DNA of 12,139 nucleotides from Candidatus Tectimicrobiota bacterium (GTDB lineage: Bacteria > UBA8248): assembly GCA_016184445.1 (NCBI GenBank), contig JACPCT010000286.1, positions 1-12,139 of the forward strand, written 5' to 3'. The notes below the pieces were generated by a model, which saw only the letters and a program-made list of their open reading frames with translations, did not search any database and was not told the origin of the DNA. Every line of letters starts with the position of its first letter. The first letter of the stretch is position 1. This document shows, one piece after another, positions 6,564 through 12,139 of this stretch. The position numbers and the translations under genes were made by a program.

Positions 6564-7160
6564 ATGCCGAATGCCGGAGAGAGCAAAGCCTATCTGGAGG
6601 CCATCCGTAAGGTCACGGGGGAGCTTACCTCCACCTTGGATGTGGGGGAGGTCCTCCGGGATGTCGTGCGCCTGACGGCCGAGGCGACGAACGCGAGGGG
6701 CAGCGCCTTGCGGCTCCTGGACGAGCGGACCCATCGGCTGGAACTCTCGGCCTCCTGGGGCCTGAGCGCGGGCTACCTGGCGAAGGGGCCCATCGACGGC
6801 GGCCAGAGCCTCTCCGCCTGCATGGGGGGGGAGATCGTCCACATCCGGGACGTGCGCACCGACCCGCGCGTGCAGTACCCGCGCGAGGCGGAGGCGGAGG
6901 GGATCGCCTCCATGCTGTCGGTCCCGATGGCGCTGCGGGGGAAGGTGATCGGCGTGGTGCGGCTCTACTCGGCCGAGTCGCGCGCCTACTCCGAGGAGGA
7001 GATGGAGTTCCTCCGGGCGCTGGCCGACCTCGGCGCCCTCGCCATCGAGCACGCGCGCCTCTACTCGAGCCTGAAGGCCGACCACGAGTCCCTCATCGGG
7101 GAGTTCCACGCCTGGTTCGAGTCGAGCGTCTACCCCCCCGAGGGCGCGCCCAAGACCTGA
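6564..7160 (+). CDS. Stand-alone GAF-domain sensor protein
   Basis: A soluble protein of 198 residues. A short N-terminal helix (YLEAIRKVTGELTSTLD) leads into one GAF domain, roughly residues 23-165: LDVGEVLRDVVRLTAEATNA, GSALRLLDE, SASWGLSAGYL, then SMLSVPMALRGKVIGVVRLY and YSEEEMEFLRALADLGALAIEHARLY. It ends in a charged helical tail. GAF domains bind small ligands such as cyclic nucleotides, tetrapyrroles or other metabolites, or sense redox. There is no attached kinase, cyclase, GGDEF or DNA-binding output domain, so it must act on a partner or by dimerising. The frame is open back to 6468, but ATG 6564 has GGGGAGGG seven bases upstream, while the extension overlaps the promoter. It converges on the SDR gene with 19 bases between stops. 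Ligand and partner are unknown. Confidence 0.85.
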   Translation: MPNAGESKAYLEAIRKVTGELTSTLDVGEVLRDVVRLTAEATNARGSALRLLDERTHRLELSASWGLSAGYLAKGPIDGGQSLSACMGGEIVHIRDVRTDPRVQYPREAEAEGIASMLSVPMALRGKVIGVVRLYSAESRAYSEEEMEFLRALADLGALAIEHARLYSSLKADHESLIGEFHAWFESSVYPPEGAPKT

Positions 7161-7179
7161 CCCCGCCGGCCCGGGCGGC

Positions 7180-7932
7180 CTAGACGGCCAGGTAGCCCCC
7201 GTCCACAACCATGTTGTGCCCGTGCATGTAGACCGAGCGCGGCGAGGCCAGGAACAAGATGGCCTCGGCGATCTCCTCCGGCTCCCCGAAGCGCGGCAGG
7301 GGCATGGACGCCGTGCGGTGCTTCTCGATGGAGGGGTCGTTCCGGATGAGCTCGCGCATCCCCTCCGTCATGATGGGCCCGGGCGCCACCGCGTTCACGT
7401 TGATGTTCTCGCGCGCGAGGTCGTGGGCGAGCGCCCGGGCCATGTTCACCACCGCCCCCTTGCAGGTGCAGTAGACCGAGAAGTTCGGCGCCCCCGCGAA
7501 GCCGAAGGTGCTCGAGATGAGGACCACCTTCCCGCCTCCCCGCCTGCGGAACTCGGGCACCGCCCGCTGGACCGCCAGGAAGTAGCCCTTGACGTTCACC
7601 TCCCAGGCGCGGTCGAGGTCCGCCTCGGTCACGTCGAGGAAGGGCTTGGTCGGCCGGTAGATGGCCCCGCAGACCAGGATGTCCAGCCCGCCCCAGGCCT
7701 GGACGGCGGCCGAGATCATCCGCTCGATTCCCTGCCTGGTGCCGCAGTCGGCCTCCACGCCGCGCATCCGGCCCCCCGCCTTGGCGATCGCATCCTCGAG
7801 GCGCCTGAGGCGGGGGCCGTCCAGGTCCGCCACCACGACCGACGCCCCCTCCGCGGCGAAGCGCCGGGCGGCGGCGGCCCCGATGCCCTGCGCCCCGCCC
7901 GTGATCAAGGCCACCTTCCCCTCGAATTCCAT
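7180..7932 (-). CDS. Short-chain dehydrogenase/reductase (classical SDR)
   Basis: A 250-residue NAD(P)-dependent oxidoreductase of normal classical-SDR length. The cofactor loop TGGAQGIG spans residues 11-18. The acidic ADLDG after strand 2 (D36/D38 region) favours NAD(H) over NADP(H). The catalytic set is N113 (EVNVKG), S141 (LISST), Y154 and K158 (YCTCK). PGPIMTEG is the loop after strand 6, and YMHGHNMVVDGGYLAV is the usual C-terminal block. The customary NNAG after strand 4 is replaced by VCGAIY. ATG 7932 has GGAGGAGGAG a few bases upstream. It is divergent from the MFS gene across a 228-base gap. The substrate, probably a secondary alcohol or 3-hydroxyacyl compound, cannot be specified. 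It resembles FabG-type reductases but stands outside any fatty-acid synthesis cluster. Confidence 0.92.
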   Translation of the reverse strand: MEFEGKVALITGGAQGIGAAAARRFAAEGASVVVADLDGPRLRRLEDAIAKAGGRMRGVEADCGTRQGIERMISAAVQAWGGLDILVCGAIYRPTKPFLDVTEADLDRAWEVNVKGYFLAVQRAVPEFRRRGGGKVVLISSTFGFAGAPNFSVYCTCKGAVVNMARALAHDLARENINVNAVAPGPIMTEGMRELIRNDPSIEKHRTASMPLPRFGEPEEIAEAILFLASPRSVYMHGHNMVVDGGYLAV

Positions 7933-8160
7933 CGCTCCTCCTCCCTGTGGGTTCCGCGCGGCGGCGGCCCCGGGCCGTCCGCGCCCGGATGCGCCGCCCC
8001 AATCTCGCACGCGGCGCCCCGGCTTCCAAGGGGGCCGCCGGAGGGGCCCGGCGCGCTGTGAAAGCGGAGGGCGCTTTGGTAAGATCCCCCGCCGCTTGGA
8101 TGGGCGGAAAGCCCGGGCGCCCCGCGCGCTCCCCCGGGAAAGGGATCGGATGGCCCGCGT

Positions 8161-9486
8161 ATGTGCAGGGGCGGCCCGCGCCGCATGATCTCCAGCGCGC
8201 ACCCCTCTCCGGCGGAGGCGCCCTCTTCTTTCTACTACGGCTGGGTGATCGTCGGCCTGGCCCACGTCACGCTGGCCTTTCACGTCACCACGCGGTTCTC
8301 CTTCGGCATCTATCAGGTGCCCCTGATCCAGGAGTTCGGCTGGAGCCGGGGGGCCTTGGGGGGCGCCTTCGCGCTGGGCCTGGGGACCTACGCCGTCCTC
8401 GCCCCCTACACCGGCTCGCTCCTCGAGCGGCACGGCCCCCGGGCGGTCATGCCGTGGGGCTGCATCGTCCTGGGGGCGGCGATGGCGGGGAGCTTCTTCG
8501 TCTCCTCCCTGTGGCACGTCTACCTCTTCACCGGCCTGCTGGGCGGCCTGGGCCTCTCCCTGAGCGGCTTCGCGACCCACAGCGCGATCATGCCGCGCTG
8601 GTTCGTCCGCATGCGCGGCCGGGCGACGGGCGTGGCGCTCTCGGGCATCGGCGTGGGCCTCCTCGTCCTCTCCCCCGCCATCGAGCGCGCCATCGCGCAT
8701 TGGGGCTGGCGGGCCGCCTACCTGTGGCTCGGGCTGGCCATCTTCCTCGCCATCGCCCCGGCCAACTTCCTCCTGATGCGCGACAACCCCGAGGAGAAGG
8801 GCCAGGGCCCGGACGGCGGCCCGCCCCGCCCGCCGGAGGCGCTCTCGGCCGCGCGCGGGGGGCGCTCCGGCAAAGGGGTGCGCGAGGTCTTCGGGACCCT
8901 GCGGGGCGACGTCCGCTTCTGGGCCCTCGTGCTCCTGGTCTTCTTCATCGGCCTGAACGCCAACACCCTCCTGAGCCAGCTCCAGCTCTACCTCGTGGAC
9001 GCCCGCTACCCGACCGCCACGGCCGCCCTGATCTTCGGCGCGGTGGGCTTCATCCGCATGCTGGGCAGCGTGGTGGGAGGCTGGGTGGGGGACTGGATCG
9101 GCCGGGGGAGGGGCGTGGCCCTCTCGGGCGCCATCACGGCCGCGGGCCTCGTCTTCCTCATGGCGCTGCCCGCCCTGGGGGGAGGGCTCCTCAACGGCCT
9201 CCTCTTCGCCCTCCTCTTCGGGATCGGCTTCGGCGCCATGAGCTCCTGCTACTCGGCGCTGTCGGGCGACTGCTTCGAGGGCCCCGCCTACGGCGTGATC
9301 GTCGGCTTCCTCGAGATCTGCTACGGTCTGGGCGGCGTGGTGGGCCCGCCCCTGGCGGGCCTGATGTTCGACCTCACCGGGAACTACTACGTGCCCTTCA
9401 GCGTCATCTCCCTGGGCATGGTGTGCGCGATCTTCCTCGGCCTCTTCCTCCAGCGGGAGCTCGACCGCCGAAGGGCCGCCGCCTAG
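8161..9486 (+). CDS. MFS transporter, OFA/monocarboxylate-porter-like
   Basis: A 441-residue inner-membrane secondary transporter with about 12 hydrophobic segments in two halves, separated by a hydrophilic loop (roughly residues 205-245, DNPEEKG to KGVREVFG). The N-terminal FYYGWVIVGLAHVTLAF and QEFGWSRGALGGAF are typical of the oxalate:formate antiporter and monocarboxylate transporter branches. ERHGPRAVMP is the MFS loop 2-3 motif, and RMRGRATGVALSGIGVG covers loop 4-5. This branch commonly carries small carboxylates, which fits the CoA-transferases in the window, but the substrate is inferred. ATG 8161 has only a weak GGATGG upstream. ATG 8185 (MISSAHP) is equally reasonable and removes eight polar residues. 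No frameshift or truncation is seen. Confidence 0.9.
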   Translation: MCRGGPRRMISSAHPSPAEAPSSFYYGWVIVGLAHVTLAFHVTTRFSFGIYQVPLIQEFGWSRGALGGAFALGLGTYAVLAPYTGSLLERHGPRAVMPWGCIVLGAAMAGSFFVSSLWHVYLFTGLLGGLGLSLSGFATHSAIMPRWFVRMRGRATGVALSGIGVGLLVLSPAIERAIAHWGWRAAYLWLGLAIFLAIAPANFLLMRDNPEEKGQGPDGGPPRPPEALSAARGGRSGKGVREVFGTLRGDVRFWALVLLVFFIGLNANTLLSQLQLYLVDARYPTATAALIFGAVGFIRMLGSVVGGWVGDWIGRGRGVALSGAITAAGLVFLMALPALGGGLLNGLLFALLFGIGFGAMSSCYSALSGDCFEGPAYGVIVGFLEICYGLGGVVGPPLAGLMFDLTGNYYVPFSVISLGMVCAIFLGLFLQRELDRRRAAA

Positions 9487-9501
9487 GTGCGGCCGTAAGT
9501 A

Positions 9502-9533
9502 CCGCAGGGGCGACCGGCCGGTCGCCCCTGCGG
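9502..9533. repeat. 32-base perfect palindrome, AGGGGCG family, possible bidirectional terminator
   Basis: CCGCAGGGGCGACCGG is followed directly by its exact reverse complement, giving a 32-base palindrome with no spacer. It begins 15 bases after the MFS stop codon, in the gap between the convergent MFS and rsmI genes. It would form a very stable hairpin in RNA from either strand, or a cruciform in DNA. There is no following U-run. The AGGGGCG arm matches the element at 3007-3063 while the core (ACCGGCCGGT) differs. Confidence 0.7.
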
Positions 9534-9554
9534 ATGGACATGCCGGCGATTTCC

Positions 9555-9582
9555 GCGGGGGCGTTCAATTGAACGCCCCCGC
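9555..9582. repeat. 28-base perfect palindrome bounded by ATTTCC direct repeats
   Basis: GCGGGGGCGTTCAA is followed by its exact reverse complement, with an A+T core TTCAATTGAA. The hexamer ATTTCC lies immediately on each side (9549-9554 and 9583-9588), in the same orientation. It sits 29 bases before the rsmI stop codon and 22 bases after the 32-base palindrome. It could end transcription of both convergent genes. The flanking direct repeat resembles a target-site duplication. Confidence 0.65.
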
Positions 9583-9611
9583 ATTTCCCGCCGGAAGAAG
9601 GTAATGGGGTT

Positions 9612-10319
9612 TCAAGCCCCGGCCGTTCCCTCCATCCGCTTGGGTCCGATCAAGAAAACGCACTCCCCCCGCACCGCCTTCCCCTTGAGCCGCTCCGCCA
9701 GCTCCGCGGCGGTCCCGCGCAGGAACTCCTCGTGCAGCTTGGTGAGCTCCCGGGCGAGCGCGGCCACCTCGCCGGCCAGCCGCGCCGCGCGGTGGGGGGA
9801 CTCGTAGAGCACCACCGTCCGCTCCTCCCCGAGCAGGGCCTCCAGCCGCCTGCGGCGCTTCTCCCCCTTGGGGGGGAGGAAGCCCTCGAAGGCGAAGCGG
9901 TCGGTCGGGAGCCCCGAGGCCGAGAGCGCCGCGACCGCCGCCGAGGGCCCGGGGACGGGGACGACGGCGACGCCCCGCCCGATGGCCGCCCGCACCACCC
10001 GGTAGGCCGGGTCCGAGACGCCGGGCGTGCCCGCGTCGGTCACGACGGCGACGCGCTCCCCCCCGGCGGCGCGGCGGGCCAGCTCCTCCGCCCGGGCCGC
10101 CTCGTTGTGCTCGTGGTAGCTAACGAGCGGCCGCTTGATCCCCAGGCGCGAGAGCAGGAGCCCCGTGTGGCGCGTGTCCTCGCAGGCGACCACGTCGCAC
10201 CCGCGGAGCACCCGCGCCTGGCGGGAGGAGACGTCCTCCAGGTTCCCGATGGGGGTGGCGACGAGGTAGACGCCGGGGGGGAGGGGGGCGCGGTCGTCAT
10301 CCGGGCGGGGATCATTCAT
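9612..10319 (-). CDS. rsmI: 16S rRNA (cytidine1402-2'-O)-methyltransferase RsmI
   Basis: A 235-residue SAM-dependent enzyme that methylates the ribose of C1402 in 16S rRNA, in the decoding centre of the small subunit. It carries the tetrapyrrole-methylase-fold signatures of RsmI: YLVATPIGNLEDVS (18-31), CEDTRHTGLLLSRLGI, VSYHEHNE, VTDAGTPGVSDPAYR, VPVPGPSAAVAALSASGLPT and FAFEGFLPPKG. The end of the core reads TKLHEEFLRGT and GECVFLIGP. It stops soon after the core, lacking the extra C-terminal segment of roughly 280-residue homologues such as the E. coli protein. The frame is open upstream to 10397, but that part is read from a dispersed repeat (PSPPALSRRERGK), so ATG 10319 (MNDPRP) is the start. 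GGGGAAAG about eight bases upstream is a modest ribosome binding site. Confidence 0.94.
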   Translation of the reverse strand: MNDPRPDDDRAPLPPGVYLVATPIGNLEDVSSRQARVLRGCDVVACEDTRHTGLLLSRLGIKRPLVSYHEHNEAARAEELARRAAGGERVAVVTDAGTPGVSDPAYRVVRAAIGRGVAVVPVPGPSAAVAALSASGLPTDRFAFEGFLPPKGEKRRRRLEALLGEERTVVLYESPHRAARLAGEVAALARELTKLHEEFLRGTAAELAERLKGKAVRGECVFLIGPKRMEGTAGA

Positions 10320-10333
10320 CGGAAGGTCTTTCC

Positions 10334-10368
10334 CCCTCTCCCTTCGGGAGAGGGCCGGGGGTGAGGGG
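10334..10368. repeat. Dispersed hairpin repeat (CCCTCTCCC-TTC-GGGAGAGGG) before rsmI
   Basis: Nine-base arms CCCTCTCCC (10334-10342) and GGGAGAGGG (10346-10354) flank a three-base TTC loop, followed by CCGGGGGTGAGGGG. I recognise this pattern as a widespread intergenic repeat in high-G+C bacteria, whose spurious translations read like LTPGPLPKGEGE or PSPPALSRRERG; both appear here in the two minus-strand frames. It lies 15 bases upstream of the rsmI ATG, so the hairpin would be in the rsmI leader mRNA. Confidence 0.7.
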
Positions 10369-10387
10369 CACGTAGAAAAGGCACGGC

Positions 10388-10413
10388 GGGCGGCCACAGG
10401 GGGCCGCCCCTAC
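10388..10413. repeat. Partial palindromic element, GGCCGCCCCTAC end
   Basis: Arms GGGCGGCC (10388-10395) and GGCCGCCC (10402-10409) are perfect over eight bases, with a six-base ACAGGG loop, and the right side continues CCTAC. The right end has the CGCCCCT shape of the other palindromes in the window, while the left end has lost the matching AGGGG. It lies 27 bases before the 3' end of the downstream CoA-transferase gene (stop at 10440), so it could act as a transcription end for that operon. The G+C-only stem without a U-run makes this uncertain. Confidence 0.5.
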
Positions 10414-10439
10414 GACGCGCAAGGCAGCGGCGAGAATCC

Positions 10440-11642
10440 CTACGCCACCACGCCCCCGGCCCGGAGGCGGCGGATCTCCTCCTCTCCCTTGCCGAATTCG
10501 CGCAGCACCTCGTCGGTGTGCTGGCCCAGCATGGGGGCCGGGCGCCGGATCTCGCCCGGGGTCTCGGAGAGCTTGGGCGGGAAGCCCAGCACCCGGATGC
10601 GCCCGGCGGCCGGGTGGTCCACCTCGACGGCCATCCCGCGCGCCCGGATCTGGGGGTGGGCGAAGGCCTCCGCCATGTCGAGGATGGGGCCGCAGGGCAC
10701 CTTGGCGGCGTCCAGGATGGCGATCCACTCGTCCCGCGTCTTCTTGGCGAACTCCTCCTCCAGCTCCCCGGCGAGCTGGAGGTAATGGGCCCTGCGCTGG
10801 CCGTCGGTGGCGTAGCCGGGGTTGGCGAGGAGGTCCTCGCGCCCGATGGCCCGGCACATGTAGGTCCAGGTGTTCTGGTTGGCGGCGCCGAGGGCGATGT
10901 AGCCGTCCCTGCAGCGGATGGCCTGGTAGGGGGCGGTCATCTCGTGGGCCGAGCCGAGGGGCTGGGGCGGCTCCCCCGAGGGGAAGAATTGGGAGGCCTG
11001 CCAGAAGGTGTAGCCCAGCCCCGCGTCGGTGAGGGCGGTGTCGATGTGCTGGCCCCGGCCCGTGCGCTGCCTGTGGACGTAGGCGCACAGGATCGTGAAG
11101 GCGGTGTAGATGCCCGCGTTCAGGTCGCAGAGGGGGACGGGGATCTTGGCCGGCGGGCGGCCCGGCTCCCCGGTGAAGCTCATCAGGCTCGAGAGGCCCT
11201 GGGAGACCAGGTCGAAGCCCCCCCGGTCCTTGAGGGGCCCGGTCTGGCCGTAGCCCGAGATGGAGGCGTAGATGAGGCCCGGGTTCGCCTCTTTTAAGTC
11301 CTCGTAGCCCAGGCCGATCTTCCTCAGGGTGCCGGGCCGGAGGTTCTCCACCAGGGCGTCCGCCCGCCCCGCCAGCTCCCGCAGCAGGGCCTGGCCCGCC
11401 GGCACCTTGAGGTTCAGGGCCAGGCTCCGCTTGTTGCGGTTGAGGTTCATGAAGCCGTGGCCCTCGCCCCCGGCGAAGTGGCGCCCCAGGTGACGGGCCT
11501 GATCGCCCCCGTCCGGGTTCTCCACCTTGATCACGTCCGCCCCCATGTCGGCCAGGAGCGACCCGCAGAAGGGCCCCGCCATCACCTGGCAGACCTCGAG
11601 GACGCGCAGCCCCTCCAGGGCGCGCGGGGTGTCCGGGCTCAT
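10440..11642 (-). CDS. Class III CoA-transferase (CaiB/BaiF family), second copy
   Basis: A cytoplasmic CoA-transferase of 400 residues. Blocks: ALEGLRVLEVCQVMAGPFC (8-26), DMGADVIKVENPDGGDQAR, NRNKRSLALNLK, ADALVENLRPGTLRKIGLGY, SISGYGQTGPLKDRGGFDL and the central PVPLCDLNAGIYT, with D173 at the catalytic Asp position. TGRGQHIDTALTDAGL, VPCGPILDMAEAFAHPQIRARGM and the C-terminal LGQHTDEVLREFGKGEEEI follow. It belongs to a different subgroup from the copy at 4351: active-site surroundings and substrate loops differ, so the two are not a recent duplication. ATG 11642 has AAGGGAGA about ten bases upstream and lies 22 bases after the crotonase stop, so the two form one operon. Subgroup features (GGFDLVSQGLSSLMSFTGEP) are common among dicarboxylate or formyl-CoA-transferase-like enzymes. 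The exact substrate is open. Confidence 0.93.
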   Translation of the reverse strand: MSPDTPRALEGLRVLEVCQVMAGPFCGSLLADMGADVIKVENPDGGDQARHLGRHFAGGEGHGFMNLNRNKRSLALNLKVPAGQALLRELAGRADALVENLRPGTLRKIGLGYEDLKEANPGLIYASISGYGQTGPLKDRGGFDLVSQGLSSLMSFTGEPGRPPAKIPVPLCDLNAGIYTAFTILCAYVHRQRTGRGQHIDTALTDAGLGYTFWQASQFFPSGEPPQPLGSAHEMTAPYQAIRCRDGYIALGAANQNTWTYMCRAIGREDLLANPGYATDGQRRAHYLQLAGELEEEFAKKTRDEWIAILDAAKVPCGPILDMAEAFAHPQIRARGMAVEVDHPAAGRIRVLGFPPKLSETPGEIRRPAPMLGQHTDEVLREFGKGEEEIRRLRAGGVVA

Positions 11643-11664
11643 CGCCGCATCATCTCCCTTGGGA

Positions 11665-12139
11665 CTACCTTCCCTGGAACCGGGGGGGCCGCTTCGCGAG
11701 GAAGGCGGCCACCCCCTCCCTGAAGTCCCCGGTATCGAAGCAGGCGAACTGGCGCGCGGACTCCTCCTCCGTCAGCGCCGAGAGCGCCGGGTCGCGGAGG
11801 ATCTTCTTCACGAAGCCCTTGTGCCAGGCGTGGACGAGGGGGGCCAGGGAGGCGATGCGCTCCGCCGCCTCGTAGGCGGCCTCCTCGACCTCCCCGTCGG
11901 GCACCACCCGGGCGAGGAAGCCCGCCTCCAGCATCTCCCTCGCGCTGAAGAGCCGCGCCGTGAGGAGCATGTCCAGCGTGCGCGCGGGCCCGATGGACTG
12001 CACGAAGCGCCTGAGCTCCGCGTAGCCCGCCACGAGCCCCAGCTTGGCCACGGGCACGCCGAAGCGGCTGCCCTCTCCCGCGAAGCGCAGGTCCGCCGCC
12101 GCCGCGAGCTCGGCCCCGCCCCCCACGCAGGCCCCCCGG
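11665..12139 (-). CDS. Enoyl-CoA hydratase/isomerase (crotonase-fold) family protein, 5' truncated by window edge
   Basis: The C-terminal 157 or so residues of a crotonase-superfamily protein; the start lies beyond the right edge. The oxyanion-hole segment GACVGGGAELAAAADLRFA is intact and is followed by SRFGVPVAKLGLVAGYAELRR and LLTARLFSAREMLEAGFLARVV, then a helical tail ending FLAKRPPRFQGR, typical of the family. At the two positions of the classical hydratase catalytic glutamates the sequence has Val (FGVPVAKLG instead of FGxPExxLG) and Asp (TLDMLLTA instead of xxEMxLTG). It may therefore do a reaction other than water addition, such as isomerisation, decarboxylation or thioester hydrolysis. 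It precedes the CoA-transferase by 22 bases in one operon and probably acts on the same acyl-CoA. Confidence 0.88.
   Translation of the reverse strand, partial: RGACVGGGAELAAAADLRFAGEGSRFGVPVAKLGLVAGYAELRRFVQSIGPARTLDMLLTARLFSAREMLEAGFLARVVPDGEVEEAAYEAAERIASLAPLVHAWHKGFVKKILRDPALSALTEEESARQFACFDTGDFREGVAAFLAKRPPRFQGR

Noticed and set aside
7163..7178. Small hairpin CCGCC-GGCCCG-GGCGG between the GAF and SDR stop codons as a terminator
   Set aside because: It has only a five-base stem in very G+C-rich DNA and no U-run, so it is expected by chance.
8061..8077. Inverted repeat AAAGCG-GAGGG-CGCTTT in the SDR/MFS divergent gap as an operator
   Set aside because: The arms are only six bases and no promoter boxes are placed convincingly around it. 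It is worth no more than a note.
10312..11088. Minus-strand frame with a PLTPGPLPKGEGE-like ending, overlapping the second CoA-transferase
   Set aside because: Its end is the known spurious translation of a dispersed repeat, and the rest is an off-frame reading of the CoA-transferase.
1..12139. CRISPR arrays, tRNA/rRNA genes, transposases, phage genes or a larger defence island
   Set aside because: I saw no regularly spaced direct repeats, no tRNA-like cloverleaf and no recombinase or transposase motifs. The only defence genes are the two restriction-modification genes.

Overview
The window is a high-G+C bacterial segment with dense coding and short gaps. Its metabolic content is two class III CoA-transferases, a crotonase-fold protein, a short-chain dehydrogenase and a carboxylate-type MFS transporter. 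That content suggests an aerobic or facultative heterotroph with acyl-CoA metabolism, probably an uncultured environmental lineage. There is no rRNA, tRNA or marker that fixes the phylum, so I do not name one.

Layout. (1) At 1-102 the 3' end of an unidentified membrane-protein gene enters from the left edge. (2) At 109-1760, minus strand, lies a compact type II restriction-modification cassette: a beta-class N4-cytosine-type DNA methyltransferase followed by a PD-(D/E)XK endonuclease, joined by a 4-base ATGA overlap. It is visibly richer in A+T than everything around it and has its own sigma70-like promoter. It looks like a laterally acquired defence module dropped between two host genes. (3) At 1850-2885, minus, is a Tim44-domain membrane protein, and at 3126-4260, plus, a MOT1-like sulfate/molybdate permease. 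They diverge from a shared 240-base gap. Each appears interrupted by a single frameshift at a GGGG run, which is either sequencing error or real decay. (4) At 4351-6455, plus, a class III CoA-transferase overlaps a class IV (HDAC11-like) histone-deacetylase-fold deacylase. The only sensible start for the deacylase is CTG inside a CTGA overlap, so ATG/GTG/TTG gene finders may miss it or mis-start it. (5) A stand-alone GAF-domain protein (6564-7160, plus) with its own promoter converges on an SDR oxidoreductase (7180-7932, minus). (6) An OFA/MCT-like MFS transporter (8161-9486, plus) converges on rsmI (9612-10319, minus) across a gap holding two perfect palindromes. (7) At the right edge a minus-strand operon reads crotonase-fold protein (partial) then a second class III CoA-transferase (10440-11642).

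How they work together. The right-hand operon and the CoA-transferase/deacylase pair are both plausible acyl-CoA catabolic units: CoA transfer to a carboxylate, then crotonase-fold chemistry or, in the second pair, release of an acyl group from an amide. The MFS protein could supply carboxylates and the SDR could oxidise a hydroxy intermediate, but no direct link is visible. The most unusual content is the intergenic DNA. Several hairpins share an outer AGGGGCG-like arm with different cores, together with a separate CCCTCTCCC/GGGAGAGGG repeat, which looks like a genome-wide family of dispersed palindromic elements. I see no CRISPR array, transposase, tRNA or phage gene.
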